Shown: positions 12,884 to 23,214, counted from the stretch's first letter. The stretch: DNA of 64,000 nt from Azolla caroliniana (GCA_043228905.1 JBHGNT010000005.1:20398001-20462000); one strand, 5' to 3'. The notes: generated by a model from the sequence alone, not told the origin. Made by a program: numbers and translations.

Positions 12884-13269
12884 AGCTTAAATAGAGTGTC
12901 TAATAGATAAAGGAACTAGGTTTTCGAAAGAAAGGGGAGATGTATTAATGTCTCTTAGAGAGAGAGTGAAAGCAAATGGAAGCAACAAAAGTGTATTAAT
13001 ATCTCTTAAAGAGAGAGTCACGGCAATATTTAATGTTACCTTCCTTTTATGTAGCTCATCATCTATGTATTATATCAGTTTTAAACCATTTCCGCATGTG
13101 TGCATGTGTGTATGAGTATTTACATATGCATGGTTGTGTTTGTATACATGTATGAATGCATGCACACATGCATTTGCAACATTTCCTCTCATGTTTTTTT
13201 CCATGTTAATCTGTGTATTTGCTATCATCATTTCATAGGCAAGAAGAGCTCTTTTCTTCTTGAGAAGCC
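12884..13269. other. Intergenic, with a short TGTG/CATG-rich microsatellite
   Basis: A low-complexity patch (tgtgtgcatgtgtgtatgag...catgcacacatgcat) lies at 13098-13175. Two near-repeats of 'gtgtattaatgtctcttagagagagagt' occur at 12940 and 12992. No gene is seen. Confidence 0.5.
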
Positions 13270-13731
13270 TCGTGGGGAGCTCATGGTTGTGGTGCGTTCT
13301 CTAGGAAGGACCCTACCAAGGTCGATTGGAGTGGAGCTTACATTGTGACACAAGCTGCGGAGAGTATTGTCACAGTAGGACTTGCTCGTCATTGCATTGT
13401 CCGGGTATGTATTTGTCTTGTGACCATGGTGGATGTTGTGCCTTGTTCTTCACTCATTATGGCATATTTTCTTCTTTTTCATGCAAATAAAGTCATGAGA
13501 AAAGAATGAACATTGTTCTTCTTAGGAGCTTAGTAGAAATCATGTTTGGTTGTGCATATTGCTTTAGGAATGTATAATAGTACTATAGCTTTATGTATTC
13601 ATTGTGTTTCCTTTTTATTCTTCAAATTAAATGGAAATGACAAGAAATATATTTTATTTAGGAAACCAATTATTTCCGACCTGGGATGATGGCTATCCAC
13701 CTCAAACTTTGCAGAGGTGGAAACAAACATT
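13270..13731 (+). pseudogene. S-adenosylmethionine synthetase (methionine adenosyltransferase) fragment
   Basis: The enzyme makes S-adenosylmethionine from methionine and ATP. 13270-13404 encodes [19 protein letters not shown] and [10 protein letters not shown], matching the conserved central part of plant enzymes. The Gly-rich loop (usually GGGAFSGKDPTKVDRSGAY) is altered at several key positions. 13662-13731 encodes FRPGMMAIHLKLCRGGN, matching a segment about 35 residues further on. The 257 bp between them start GTATGT and end TTTAG, exactly like an intron, but the intervening residues are missing. Plant genes of this family usually lack introns inside the coding region. It is a relic, either captured by a transposon or decayed in place. 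Confidence 0.75.
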
Positions 13732-15555
13732 ACCAAAAGATTGTGAATCATGCATTTCTTCCTATGTCTGTCTTTTGTTCTATCAGTATGCTTGGTCTTC
13801 ATTCCTATGAATTGCATAAACTTTGAAACTTCCAAATCCTAAAGCTTTGGACTAAATTTGTATGTCCTAGTTTGCTCCTCTTATACGTGTTATATTCATC
13901 ATGTAAGTCATGGTAATTAGATTAAATATTTATCAATGTTTTGGGCACATAATTCATGTTTCACTTTCAATTATACATCAACTAGTATTGCTTCTCAACT
14001 GTATACAATGCACATGTTGCTTACCAAAATGTGTTTACTTTTAAACTCTTGTATGCTCAATATAGTAATTAAATATAGAGCAATTTAAAGCCCATAATAG
14101 GTAGATTGTTGCTTAGACTAACGGATATGTAACAATCGGAAGGTCACATTTGTAAAGTAGTAGGAAAATGAAGAACACTTCATTAGTATTTTAAATATGG
14201 AGAGGATACCTAGTGAGGTGGTCTACTGATTACAAATATTAAACATATTTAAGCTTCTGAGTGGCTGTTGTAAAAGGGGAAGATAGTCTAGTTGATTGAT
14301 AAATGAATAATTGTATGTGTTGTAATATAAAACTATTTCCATTACTTTCATCTAGTCTAATGAATATTGTTTCTTTGAAACACCATTTGAACCTTAGGTG
14401 TAATGGTGATTTGATTTGAAACATGTTTCATTATTATTGCAAGTTGGTTTTGCATGTGTTTGTTTGTTGCAAACTATGTAATTTGAGGAAAAGGTGTACG
14501 AGAAGGGGATATTGTATTGCCAATAGTGTAATTGATATGTATCATGTAAGTCAAATGTGGCTAGATCCATGTAGCACATATATTGTTTGATAAGCTTCAC
14601 ATATTGAATAATCATATATTAATCTCTTCCTCATTGAAATATGTTGGGATGTGAGAAATGATTGAGCATTTGAAGGGACTTCTTGCAATGGAGTATTCAT
14701 GATGATTGTTGATGATATTTCATAAAGTTTAAATAGAGAATAGCTATTAAACCAAATAATGAACTCTTGAGTCTTTATTAGTAAAACAATCCTTACCACT
14801 TTAGTAAACCCTAAACCTTAGGTTCAATGCAAAATTTGGTTCATGTTTGTAGCTTCCCATGTTATTTGTTTCTATCCCTTCTTGAAATATAGACATGCAA
14901 GAATCAATTGCTTGTTGCTAGAATCCCATGGTATCCCCAAGTCTCTCCTATCATAACATTCCCTTCCCTTAAGTTAAGTCGAGCCACTTCCCTTAAGTCC
15001 TTCAAAATTCAATTAATCTTTTCTATGTGTGTGTGCCGACAACTACAAACTTGTGATGAAAAAAAATGAACACATTTAATAATTAAGATGTTGAATTCAA
15101 CAACGTTATTAGTGCCCCTTAAATGTAAATGAAGTGTAAAGGGACTTCATACCCTGAAGCCAAATGTTGAAACCCTAAAAAAGAAAGAAGTTGAAGAAGA
15201 AGTAAACGTAAAAGACCCCAAAATTGACCAATAAGGAAAGCGAACCCTCTTCTCACTAAGAGGGAACAAAGATTCAAACTTTAAACCCATTGAATCTAAG
15301 GAATGGCTCTAATCACTAAGCCATTTACTTTTAGCATTCTTTCAATTTATCACTTCCTTACTTGTAACTTGCTTGCCTTGAGATAGTCGGGTACTTTATT
15401 TGAGTCGAGTGACTTGTTAGGTGACTGCCTTTGAGTCAGGTGACCAAAAACAAGATTTTTTGATGACACTTTTTTATCCAAATCAAACATGCCCTAAGTT
15501 GGGCAACTTGTATTGTCCATGGAACGACTCTCTTGTAGGCCTCTTTATGATTTAG
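13732..15555. other. AT-rich intergenic DNA, nothing recognised
   Basis: About 1.8 kb of single-copy-looking AT-rich DNA. No reading frame resembles a known protein, and no tRNA, LTR or terminal repeats are seen. 15240-15330 ('aaccctcttctcactaagaggg') has a short hairpin and resembles dispersed intergenic repeats. Confidence 0.5.
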
Positions 15556-15740
15556 GTGCAAATAAACACAAGCCACTACACACATACACATAACATATAG
15601 ACACATGCCATACATGTAAGATATACAACACATAAATAAATAAACATGGAATACAATGCAATACATACATATGAACACACACACACACACACACACACAC
15701 ATACGTACACATGTATAAAACATACATGTGTCTTCTATGT
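15556..15740. repeat. CA/TACA microsatellite related to the 10.3-11.9 kb field
   Basis: 'cacatgccatac', 'aacacat...ggaatacaat' and (CA)n, then 'cacatgtataaaacatacatgtg', follow the same order as 11700-11770. This looks like a second copy of part of the large array rather than independent growth. Confidence 0.7.
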
Positions 15741-15917
15741 AAGGGCATTTAAAATGAGTTGTTGTCAAAATATATATTGGCACGAAGGGGTATTGTTATT
15801 AGTCGTTTTTTTATAGAAGGGTATCTAAAATAGTAAAAAATATACGTATAAGGGGTTTATAAAAGATGCCATGAACGCACATGATACAACCTCTTTATAT
15901 ATAGTGGAGCCCCCGGG

Positions 15918-17342
15918 GATGAGAGTGGGGTTGAGAAAGAGAGAGTTCAGAAGGCGGGGGTTCTCTGTGTGCAGGTTCTCGTATGATGATCTTGCAACGT
16001 CTTGGTGCTTCTGTGCTCCTGGGTTCGCGAAAGTAGAGGGTCTCTACGCGCAGTGGTTTTTGTCTGTGCATTCTGGCGCCTTTTTCGAGTGTGTGCATGT
16101 CGCGTACTTAAAATAGCATTATGTCCTGTGGTGGCGCTTTAAATGCCCACTACGTACCTTTTCGCTCCACGCTCTTTCATCCATTCATTCCTCGCTTTTG
16201 CATGATTGGTTTTTTTTTTTTTTTTTTTGGTTATTATTATTATTAGTGTGACGTCACTTGTCCGTTGGTCCTCTCGGACCCTTACCGGCCTCATTCTCCC
16301 CAGTTACCGGCTCGCCTTCTCTGCCGTCTTGGTGGTTGCCGTTTCCCTCACTGGTGTCGGCCCTTCGCTCAAATGGGTTCTTAGGCATCGGTCCTCTATA
16401 TGCCTTTAACCGGAATCTGTTGACCCATTTGCCTAGCACTTCTCCGGCAAGTGGCCCTAACTGGTAGGACCCATTATACTCCCGTGTTAGCCAATATGGT
16501 CCGGTCCATCTAAACCGTAGTTTACCTGGCATCTTGCCCATCCGGGTTTGGAATACTAACACCGGTTTGCCAATTGCGAACATTTTTTCGTTACCTTTCC
16601 TGTGTCGGTCGACAAATGCTTTCCGTCTGCGTTGCTCCAATTCTAAATGTAGGATGCTGGCCAGTCGTTGTTCCTCGAGCTCACACAACACTGTCAACCT
16701 TATTGCCTCCGACTCCTTCTCGTTCAGCCTTTCCAGTAGCTGGATCCGTAAGCTAGGTACTTGGAATTCTACCGGCATGACCGCCTCGAGTCCGAACGCC
16801 AACCGGAACGGTGTTGTTCGGATGCTCGTTTTGTATGCCGTCCGGTATGCCCAAAGTGGGCTATGTAGCTTTGTGTCCCAATCCGTCCGGTTTTCGTTGA
16901 CGATCTTCCGGAGGATATTCTGTAGCGTCTTGTTTGTTGATTCCGCTAAACCGTTCGCCTGTGGATAGTAAGGTGTGCTACGTTTGTGTACAACGGCATA
17001 GAATGTCGTCAGGCTTTCCACTACTTGGCCGAGAAAGTGCCCCCCTTGGTCACTTATCAATTCAATGGGGCATCCGTAACGGCACCAGATGTACTCATAT
17101 AGAAACTTTGCCGTTGACGCAACGGTATTATCCCGTAAAGCTTTGGCCTCCACCCATTTTGTGCAGTAATCCGTAGCAACGATAATGTACCGATTACCCG
17201 TTCTCATTGCCAATGGCTTGAACGGTCCTACAAAGTCCAGCCCCCACTTTTGGAATGGCTCGAGTGGTAGTACCGGCTGGTGTGGCATACGAGCCTGCTC
17301 CGTTGGCTGGCCCAGTCTCTGGCATAGGTCACATTCTTTTGC
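15918..17342 (-). repeat. Left arm of a 1.42-kb inverted repeat (gypsy-1 integrase 3' part and downstream DNA)
   Basis: This arm is the reverse complement of 25886-27309, including the integrase end, an 18-base homopolymer next to a TTA/TAA run, and 300 bp beyond. Differences are few by eye (roughly 1-2 percent). The two arms are separated by 8.5 kb. Confidence 0.9.
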
Positions 17343-17774
17343 ATACCGTACCGCATCTCTTAATGTCGTTGGCCACCATAGGCCACTTTGCCATATTTTT
17401 CTGGCCGTCGCATCTCTGGCATAGTGACCTCCGGCAACTCCGCAGTGGGCTTCCCTCAATATCAGTTCCTTTTCATCGCTGCGCACCGCCCGTCTCCATA
17501 TGCCGTCCGCGCCCTTGTGGTACAGTGTGTCTTGCAGTAAGCAGAAATGTCGGCTTTGCACCGCCAGGTGTTTCCGTTCGTCCCGGTTCATCTCTTCCGG
17601 AGGCAGTCCTGTGCTCAGAAACTGGTGCATATTTGTGAGCCATTTGTCTTCCTGTGCCACCGTCTCATCTGCTGCCGTCTCCGTAGTGACTCGAAACAAC
17701 ACTGCATCCAGAAACTCATCCGCTACTTTGTCACCCGTCTCTCCGGACTCTAATCGGCTTAAGTAATCCGCCAT
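16254..17774 (-). pseudogene. Gypsy-1 integrase (506-codon open stretch)
   Basis: This is the Ty3/gypsy integrase domain of a pol polyprotein. Reading on the minus strand, it begins ADYLSRLES at the end of RNase H. The zinc region follows (AHCGVAGGH and CDLC), then the catalytic triad: Asp in WGLDFVGPF, Asp in LISDQGGHF and Glu in YYPQANGLAES. A GPY-type module (RWTGPYWL) lies near the end. It finishes with KNPFERR and a Gly/Glu-rich tail ending GPTDK. There is no chromodomain, so this is a non-chromoviral lineage. The integrase is open, but a TGA at about 17790 separates it from RNase H. Confidence 0.9.
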
Positions 17775-17792
17775 GGCATGCTGTATACCGGG

Positions 17793-18107
17793 TCAGTGGA
17801 ATATTTCAAACTCGAACTCTTGTAACAGTAAGGTCCACCGGGCCAATTTGCTGGTGAGTGACACTTTGGACACCAGGTAAAGGAGTGCCGAATGATCTAC
17901 ATGGAAGGAAAACTTCCTTCCCAACAAATAATGTCGAAACTTTGTCACACTGTAGATCATCCCTAGAGCTTCCCGTTCCGTAGTAGAGTAGTTCCGTTCT
18001 GCTTGGGATAGCTTCCGGCTAGCATAGTACACTGGCCGGTACCACTTTGGTTCCATAAGCTGCATTAGTACGCTTCCGATTGCGATGTCGGAGGCGTCCA
18101 CGAACAC
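17793..18107 (-). pseudogene. Gypsy-1 RNase H
   Basis: The open stretch contains VDASDIAIGSVL, the YYASRKLSQAERNYSTTEREAL block and HVDHSALLYL, which are typical of gypsy RNase H with its catalytic Asp/Glu residues. It is bounded by TAG (about 18132) upstream and TGA (about 17790) downstream, both at places where relatives have sense codons. No second, archaeal-type RNase H follows, unlike Tat-lineage elements. Confidence 0.85.
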
Positions 18108-18134
18108 GTGAAATTCTTTACTCCAATCCGGAGG

Positions 18135-19382
18135 CTACACTACCGGTGCCTGCGACAATAGTACCTTGAGGGCCTTATATGCCCTATCCTCAGTGTCGGT
18201 CCACTGGAATGGTGTCCGATGTACGGCGGCATGCAACGGTGTAGCCAGGTCGGCCAAGTATCGGAGCATCCGGCTGTGCCACCGGATCTGGCCTAAGAAC
18301 CGGCTTAATGCCTTTGCCGTTGCCGGCGCTGGTGCTTCTAATATGGCTTTCACTTTGTCCAGGTCGACTGCAATACCTTCCTGGCTCACAATATGTCCTA
18401 ATAAAGTTCCACTGGACACGCCAAATACACACTTTGCCGGATTCAAGCTTAGCCGGTACGCTCTACACTTTTCTAGACAAAGACGGAGGTGCTGAAAATG
18501 GTCCTCCTCTCGGCTATAGACGATGAAATCGTCAAGGAAAACCTGCATAAAAGCCGATATATATTCACCAAAGATTTCCATGATGATTCATTGAAATGTT
18601 GCCGGTGCCGTTTTGAGTCCGAACATCATCACCACGGCCACAAAGACCCCCCATTTGGTGACGAATGCCATTTTCTCTTGGTCGTCGGGGTGCATCTGGA
18701 TCTGATTATACCCGCTGAATCCGTCTAGGAAGCTATAGACCTCATGGCCGGCGACGACATCCAACACTCCATCTGTGAACGGAAGTGGAAACACATCCGT
18801 TACCGTAGCCACATTGAGTTTCCGGTAGTCTACGCAAACTCGAATTTTTCCGTTCTTCTTCGGTACGACTACGATTGGGCTCAGCCATGTCGCTTTCTTT
18901 ACCGGACGGATAAAGCCAACTCTTAGTAGTTTGTCGATTTCCTCCTTGACGTTGGCGGCATAATTGGGATTCATCCGGTACCTTCTTTGTGCCACTGGTT
19001 TTGCGTCCTTGCTCAAGTGCACCTGATGTTGGTATAACTGAGGGTCGAGTCCTCGCATATCTTCGTATGACCAGGCGAACACATCGCGGAATTCCGTGAG
19101 AAGTGTGATCATCGCCGTTTTGTCTTCGGATTTCATCTCCTTGGCGATGTGCACCGGTTTTGCTTCGTCCGTGGTGCCTAGGTTCACCTCTTCCAGTTGC
19201 GACGCTTTCACGTGTTGTGAAACGGCCATTTCCCGTTCCAACACTTCCTGCGCTTGCCGTAACTCCCGGATTGCGTCTTTATCTGGTTCTGCTTCAGCCT
19301 CTTCCGGTTGTGGTAAGTATGGTGCTACTGCTTCGGCAATGTCAATTTCGAAGAGGGGTATGATCTTCGGGTTTTCCTGCAA
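18135..19382 (-). pseudogene. Gypsy-1 reverse transcriptase (two open stretches)
   Basis: 18588-19382 carries the N-terminal RT blocks (GFIRPVKKATWLSPIVVVPK, RVCVDYRKLN, FLDGFSGYNQI). 18135-18581 carries the polymerase site FLDDF, LGHIVS and the thumb region. The break between them is TGA at about 18585, where an Arg codon is expected (TFQ-stop). The Phe-Leu-Asp-Asp version of the YXDD box is common in gypsy elements. A TAG at about 19383-19385 separates RT from the protease linker. Confidence 0.9.
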
Positions 19383-19385
19383 GTA

Positions 19386-19664
19386 CTAAGCTTCTTCTTC
19401 GTCCGCTAACCCTTCTAGCATGTGGACGCATTCCGCATACAACGGTGTACATTCCTTGCCAGTGCTCATCCTTGGCTGTGTTGGTACCCGTACCTTGGCT
19501 TTTCCTCGCCGGAAGGTAATTATATTTTTCCGCCAATTCTGTTTGATATGTGCCGTTTTCAACCATGGCCGCCCCAGCAATAGCGGGTATGCGCCTTGTG
19601 CCTGTAATTGTAGCACTACGGCCGAGATGTGAAATGTATGACCGCCGACGGTGACTTCTAATTT
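19386..19664 (-). pseudogene. Gypsy-1 protease, distal half
   Basis: Reading leftwards from the TG-2 insertion, the frame gives KLEVTVGGHTFH, LLLGRPWL (the conserved hydrophobic flap/helix end of retropepsins) and a linker to reverse transcriptase. Its proximal half lies at 23797-24137. The two halves share one reading frame if TG-2 and one copy of its 4-bp target are disregarded. Confidence 0.85.
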
Positions 19665-19668
19665 CCGT
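19665..19668. other. Left target-site duplication of TG-2 (CCGT)
   Basis: CCGT is repeated at 23793-23796 immediately after the other LTR. The length is confirmed independently: counting one copy keeps the interrupted protease frame of gypsy-1 in register. Confidence 0.9.
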
Positions 19669-20210
19669 TGTCGTGAATATTTTCGTCCATAGGCGGAAAC
19701 CGGGGTGGAAGGGGCAAGTCGGTGGTGTGCAACATGTGCACATGTATACTAGGATATGGTGTGTAGAAAGAGAGGGGAAATTTTTGTCCCACATTGTAAG
19801 GTCCCTCCCTCCTTGGGCTATAAAAGGAGGGAAGGGGTCACTTATGAAGGGGTTACCTATTTTGTGTGAGTAAGGTATACCACTTAGTCTAGGGTTCTCC
19901 CTCTTCCCATTTTGTTTTAGGGTTAGGGTTTTGGTTAGGGTTTTCTTCTTGGGTTTCCCTTTAGGGATTTCGGATATTTTTTTTGGTGCGGCCATGACGG
20001 CCACCACTGTTGTAACCGTTCGTTGTTTTAACATAACTTGTTGAACATCTTGCCTCCGCCGATCTCTCCTTCGATGTCGTGGTCTTATTCTTTCCTCTTC
20101 TCCTCTTGAGCTAAGCCTCCATATCATGTCCTATTCTTTCTCCTCCACTCCCTAGTCCAAGACCCCCGCGGTCCCGCCCCTTCTACACGCACGCGCGTAA
20201 CAACGCAACA
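19669..20210 (+). repeat. TG-2 5' LTR
   Basis: The LTR begins TGTCGTGAA and ends ACGCAACA. Its TATA box is TATAAAA at 19819-19825. The transcribed part contains telomere-like TTAGGG/TTTAGGG words at 19913-19945. Near the 3' end, 'ctccctagtccaagacccc' is shared with all other TG LTRs here. Confidence 0.95.
19819..19825 (+). promoter_or_regulatory. TG-2 5' LTR TATA box
   Basis: TATAAAA lies in the context gggc-TATAAAA-ggaggg. The same context is present at 23401, 34967, 39210 and 48149 and on the minus strand near 37895, so it is the conserved core promoter of the family. Confidence 0.75.
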
Positions 20211-20214
20211 TCTT

Positions 20215-20235
20215 TGGTGAACCCGACGTGAAGGG
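20215..20235 (+). other. TG-2 primer-binding region
   Basis: TGGTGAACCCGACGTGAAGG starts 4 bases after the LTR. It is conserved in TG-1 (7907 and 8207) and TG-3 (35864). It is not the tRNA-Met site used by the copia elements, and I could not identify the complementary tRNA. Confidence 0.6.
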
Positions 20236-20253
20236 CGGCAAGGGAGCGTGGAG

Positions 20254-22413
20254 ATGGAAGAAGACTTGGACTTCGAGGAGATGATGGCAAAAATCGTGAT
20301 GGAAGCCGGACGGAAAATGGCGAAGCGAGATGCGGCTCAACAAGCCGTCGAGAGGGTGGTCGATCGAGTCGGCCGATTCAACGGGGACAATGTCCCGAGG
20401 TTCTTGGAAGCGTACGATGCCGAGATGGCGAAAGGGGGCGTAGACGAGGCGATGCGGCTAGAGTATTTTCCTCGAGTGGCGGCCGTATTGGTGCACAAGG
20501 AGATCAAGGAGCTACGAGAAGCTCATGAGTCGTGGGTGTCCTTTGAGGGAGCCCTATTGGAAGTGTGCGGATACGCGAAACCGGAGTGGGTATGCCGGCA
20601 ACCCGATGGGGAGCGGTCGGCAATAACGTGGCCCGCGAGCGGCAGAGAAGAGAGAGCGGTGAGTGAGTACACACTACCGCCGGAAGAGAGCTCAACGCAA
20701 AACGGTTCAGAGGAGGTCGACCTAGAAGTGCTAATACGAGAGGCATGCGAGCTTGTGAAGGCGAAAATCGGAGCCGAAGAAGGGCTTGTTATGGAGACGG
20801 GCCGGAGGCGATCGGAGGATGCGGAGGAAGAAGCCTCCCTAGACGTAGAAGACGGGGCCTATACGGAGGCTGGGAGAGCGTACGACGGCAAGATAGGAGA
20901 GGGTGCGGAGCAAGCGACCCTCTTGCCTTGCGGTGAAGGGACGGCCATGGAGGCCGGTAACTACGGATTCGGGACATGGCGGCCCGAAACATTGAGTGAG
21001 GAGCGGACAAGCGGCGGTGCCGCGACCATACACACACCGGTCCTAGAGACTCTGGCATCCGGCCCGAGAGCCGGTGTGAGACCTAGAGTGACGGACGGTG
21101 GCGGCGGCAAGGCGGGCAACCGAGACGACGGCATGGGAGAGATGGTGGCAAGCGTAATCGAGGTTTGCGGAATCGGAGATGGGGTAGCCGCGGACAACGA
21201 CGACCGGACGGAAGCGGCTACTGACACAACGAGTGGCGGTGCCGGGTCCTTACCCACACCAGTCCTAGAGGCTCCGGCGGCCGGCCCGAGTGCCGGCTTG
21301 AGACCTAGAGCGACGGGCGGTGGTGGCGGCAAGGCGGCCTACCACGGCGACGAAGAGAACGAGGAAGAGATAGCCACGGACCACGGCGTCCGAACGAAGG
21401 TGGCTACGAACATGGCATCGGCGAGTAATGGTATCGGGACTTTTCCCACACCTATTCTAGAGACTTCGGCAGTCGGCCCCGAGAGCCCACGAGAGACTGG
21501 AGAGACGGAAGGTGGCGGCGGCAAAGCGGACGATCGAAACGACGACGAGGAAGGTCATAGCGGACGGAGGCAAGACCTCTCGACACCGAGACCGGAGACT
21601 ACGGCGGTTGCGCTTGAATGCCAACACAAGACCGGAGAGAAGGGCGGTGGCCGTGAGGAGGTGTGGCCCGGAGCGAACACTTACGAAGATGAGGACATGA
21701 GGCCCGGAACGGGCATATACGAGAGGACCGACGGAGAGGTCGGGAGCGGTAAAGAGGAGAGAGTCGGGAACCGACCCGACCGGAGGATGGACCGGTCGAT
21801 AATCCGACATGACCGGAAGACGACGCGGAAGAACATTGGAGCAGGGTATTGTCAACCGGGCCCGAACCGAAGAAGCGCTGGCAAGATCAGATTTGTCTGG
21901 ACAAACATCTACCGGCCGGTTACGATTACGGAAGGGAGCCGACCTAACCGATCTGGGCGAAGGCTAAGTTGGCATGGTTGGAGGTTGAGGCGAATGGGCC
22001 ACAACACCCGGTGGGAGCCGGTGAGCGCGAGAAGGAAGCTAACCGGGCACGGTGATTACGGCATGGCAGAAGACCGAGAGCGAGAGGAGCCCTCCACATC
22101 TATCCTTGAGACTTCGGCGGTTGCGGATCAACATAAGACTGGAGACACGACGGGTGGCGGCGAGGAGTCGGAGACCGGAACTGACGAGGCCACTAGAACG
22201 GGTACCCGGTGCGTGAAGACGGATGAGCACGGCCAAGACGGCAAGCCGGAGTCGAAAGGGGCTACGGCAAGAAAGGACAAAGAGATCGACGCGGAGGTCG
22301 GGTCTACGACGGATGAGGCGCGTAATACGAAGTATGCACTACGACGTAAAATGGAGCATGCACTACGGCTAGCGAAGGGCCAACAAGTAAGCATGCACTC
22401 GGAAGAGCGGTAA
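20254..22413 (+). CDS. TG-2 gag-like protein with reiterated Gly-rich modules (719 codons)
   Basis: An uninterrupted frame starts 43 bp after the LTR. Residues about 1-110 (EDLDFEEMMAKIV, then RFNGDNVPRFLEAYDAEM, SWVSFEGALLEV) have the helix-rich pattern of a retroelement capsid. The middle is built of at least four degenerate modules of about 40-60 residues with the core TP-x-LET-x-A-x-GP followed by TG/GGGGK (about 21035-21110, 21250-21340, 21440-21530, 21585-21650, and again 22100-22165). The C-terminal third is rich in Arg, Glu and Gly. No zinc knuckle or enzyme motif is seen. The frame ends at TAA 22411-22413 but continues open in the same frame to 23157. I infer a structural protein for packaging; the function is unproven. 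Confidence 0.6.
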   Translation: MEEDLDFEEMMAKIVMEAGRKMAKRDAAQQAVERVVDRVGRFNGDNVPRFLEAYDAEMAKGGVDEAMRLEYFPRVAAVLVHKEIKELREAHESWVSFEGALLEVCGYAKPEWVCRQPDGERSAITWPASGREERAVSEYTLPPEESSTQNGSEEVDLEVLIREACELVKAKIGAEEGLVMETGRRRSEDAEEEASLDVEDGAYTEAGRAYDGKIGEGAEQATLLPCGEGTAMEAGNYGFGTWRPETLSEERTSGGAATIHTPVLETLASGPRAGVRPRVTDGGGGKAGNRDDGMGEMVASVIEVCGIGDGVAADNDDRTEAATDTTSGGAGSLPTPVLEAPAAGPSAGLRPRATGGGGGKAAYHGDEENEEEIATDHGVRTKVATNMASASNGIGTFPTPILETSAVGPESPRETGETEGGGGKADDRNDDEEGHSGRRQDLSTPRPETTAVALECQHKTGEKGGGREEVWPGANTYEDEDMRPGTGIYERTDGEVGSGKEERVGNRPDRRMDRSIIRHDRKTTRKNIGAGYCQPGPNRRSAGKIRFVWTNIYRPVTITEGSRPNRSGRRLSWHGWRLRRMGHNTRWEPVSARRKLTGHGDYGMAEDREREEPSTSILETSAVADQHKTGDTTGGGEESETGTDEATRTGTRCVKTDEHGQDGKPESKGATARKDKEIDAEVGSTTDEARNTKYALRRKMEHALRLAKGQQVSMHSEER

Positions 22414-23157
22414 CGAGTGACCGGCAACGGTGGACTGGTCGAGCCTTTGAGAGACAAGCACGCAGCGAGAGACGAAGCCGTAAGGTGCCGAGATCGGCGG
22501 ATGGGTGGCGAGAGCGAAGGATGGTGCGCGGAGAACAACGGGGTACACACCGGGAAGAGAAAACGCAGCGGCTTCTCGGAGGACATACAAGGCCGAGTGG
22601 GCCAAGAGGGCGCAAGCCGAGGCGAGGCGGTAACGAGAGCCTCGAGGGACACCGACACGGAGGTCGGGAGGACGGTACGCTCTACGGTGAGAGAGCACGA
22701 CGGGCAAAGGAGAGGCAAGGAACACGGAATGGGGTCACGTAAGGACCGAAGAATGAGCACGCATTCGATGGACGACAACGACGCACGGAAAGTGCCTACG
22801 GAAGCCGAGTGCAGAACGAGGGGAGTCGGTACGAGGTGTTCGGGGCGAGGAGAAGGTCGAGCCGGAGGTGGAACACACGCAATACGCGAGGAGCGGCACC
22901 CGACGAGCAATCGAAGTAATCGGGGGTCTAACCGGAGGACATGTGCGGTGAGCGAAGGAAGGGAGACCGGATCGGCAACGGTGTTCGGGATGACCGGTCG
23001 AAGAAGAAGGTGCATGCGCCGGACATGGAGGATCGGATGGAGCCGATGGTTCGGGGAAACGTGCTGGACGTGGTGGATCGGATGGAGTCGGCGGGTCGGG
23101 GCCGACAAGACGGATCGACGCCAGCAAGGGACCGGCAAGAAGGTTGGGTGCCGGTAA
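22414..23157 (+). pseudogene. In-frame continuation of the TG-2 protein after TAA
   Basis: The frame stays open for 247 more codons after a single TAA. It is strongly basic, with short Arg/Gly-rich repeats, and ends in a Trp-rich segment: WRIGWSRWFG then WWIGWSRRVG near 23030-23100. The last motif is conserved in TG-1 (WWIGWQRRFG at about 10060-10092). This suggests one protein of about 970 residues, now split by a stop codon, rather than two genes. Readthrough is possible but not shown. Confidence 0.55.
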
Positions 23158-23214
23158 GGCGAAAGACCCGGTTGATCACCGTGGACGAAATCTCTCACCC
23201 TTTTCCTTTCTTGG

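Noticed and set aside
13405-13661. Functional intron of an expressed SAM synthetase gene
   Set aside because: Borders look right, but about 35 residues are missing across it, the Gly-rich loop is altered, and no upstream or downstream coding exons are present.
22128-23198. 356-codon open frame on the minus strand of TG-2
   Set aside because: It mirrors a GC-rich plus-strand coding region with repeats; low-complexity Ser/Pro/Arg content and no conserved motif, while the plus-strand frame is conserved with TG-1.
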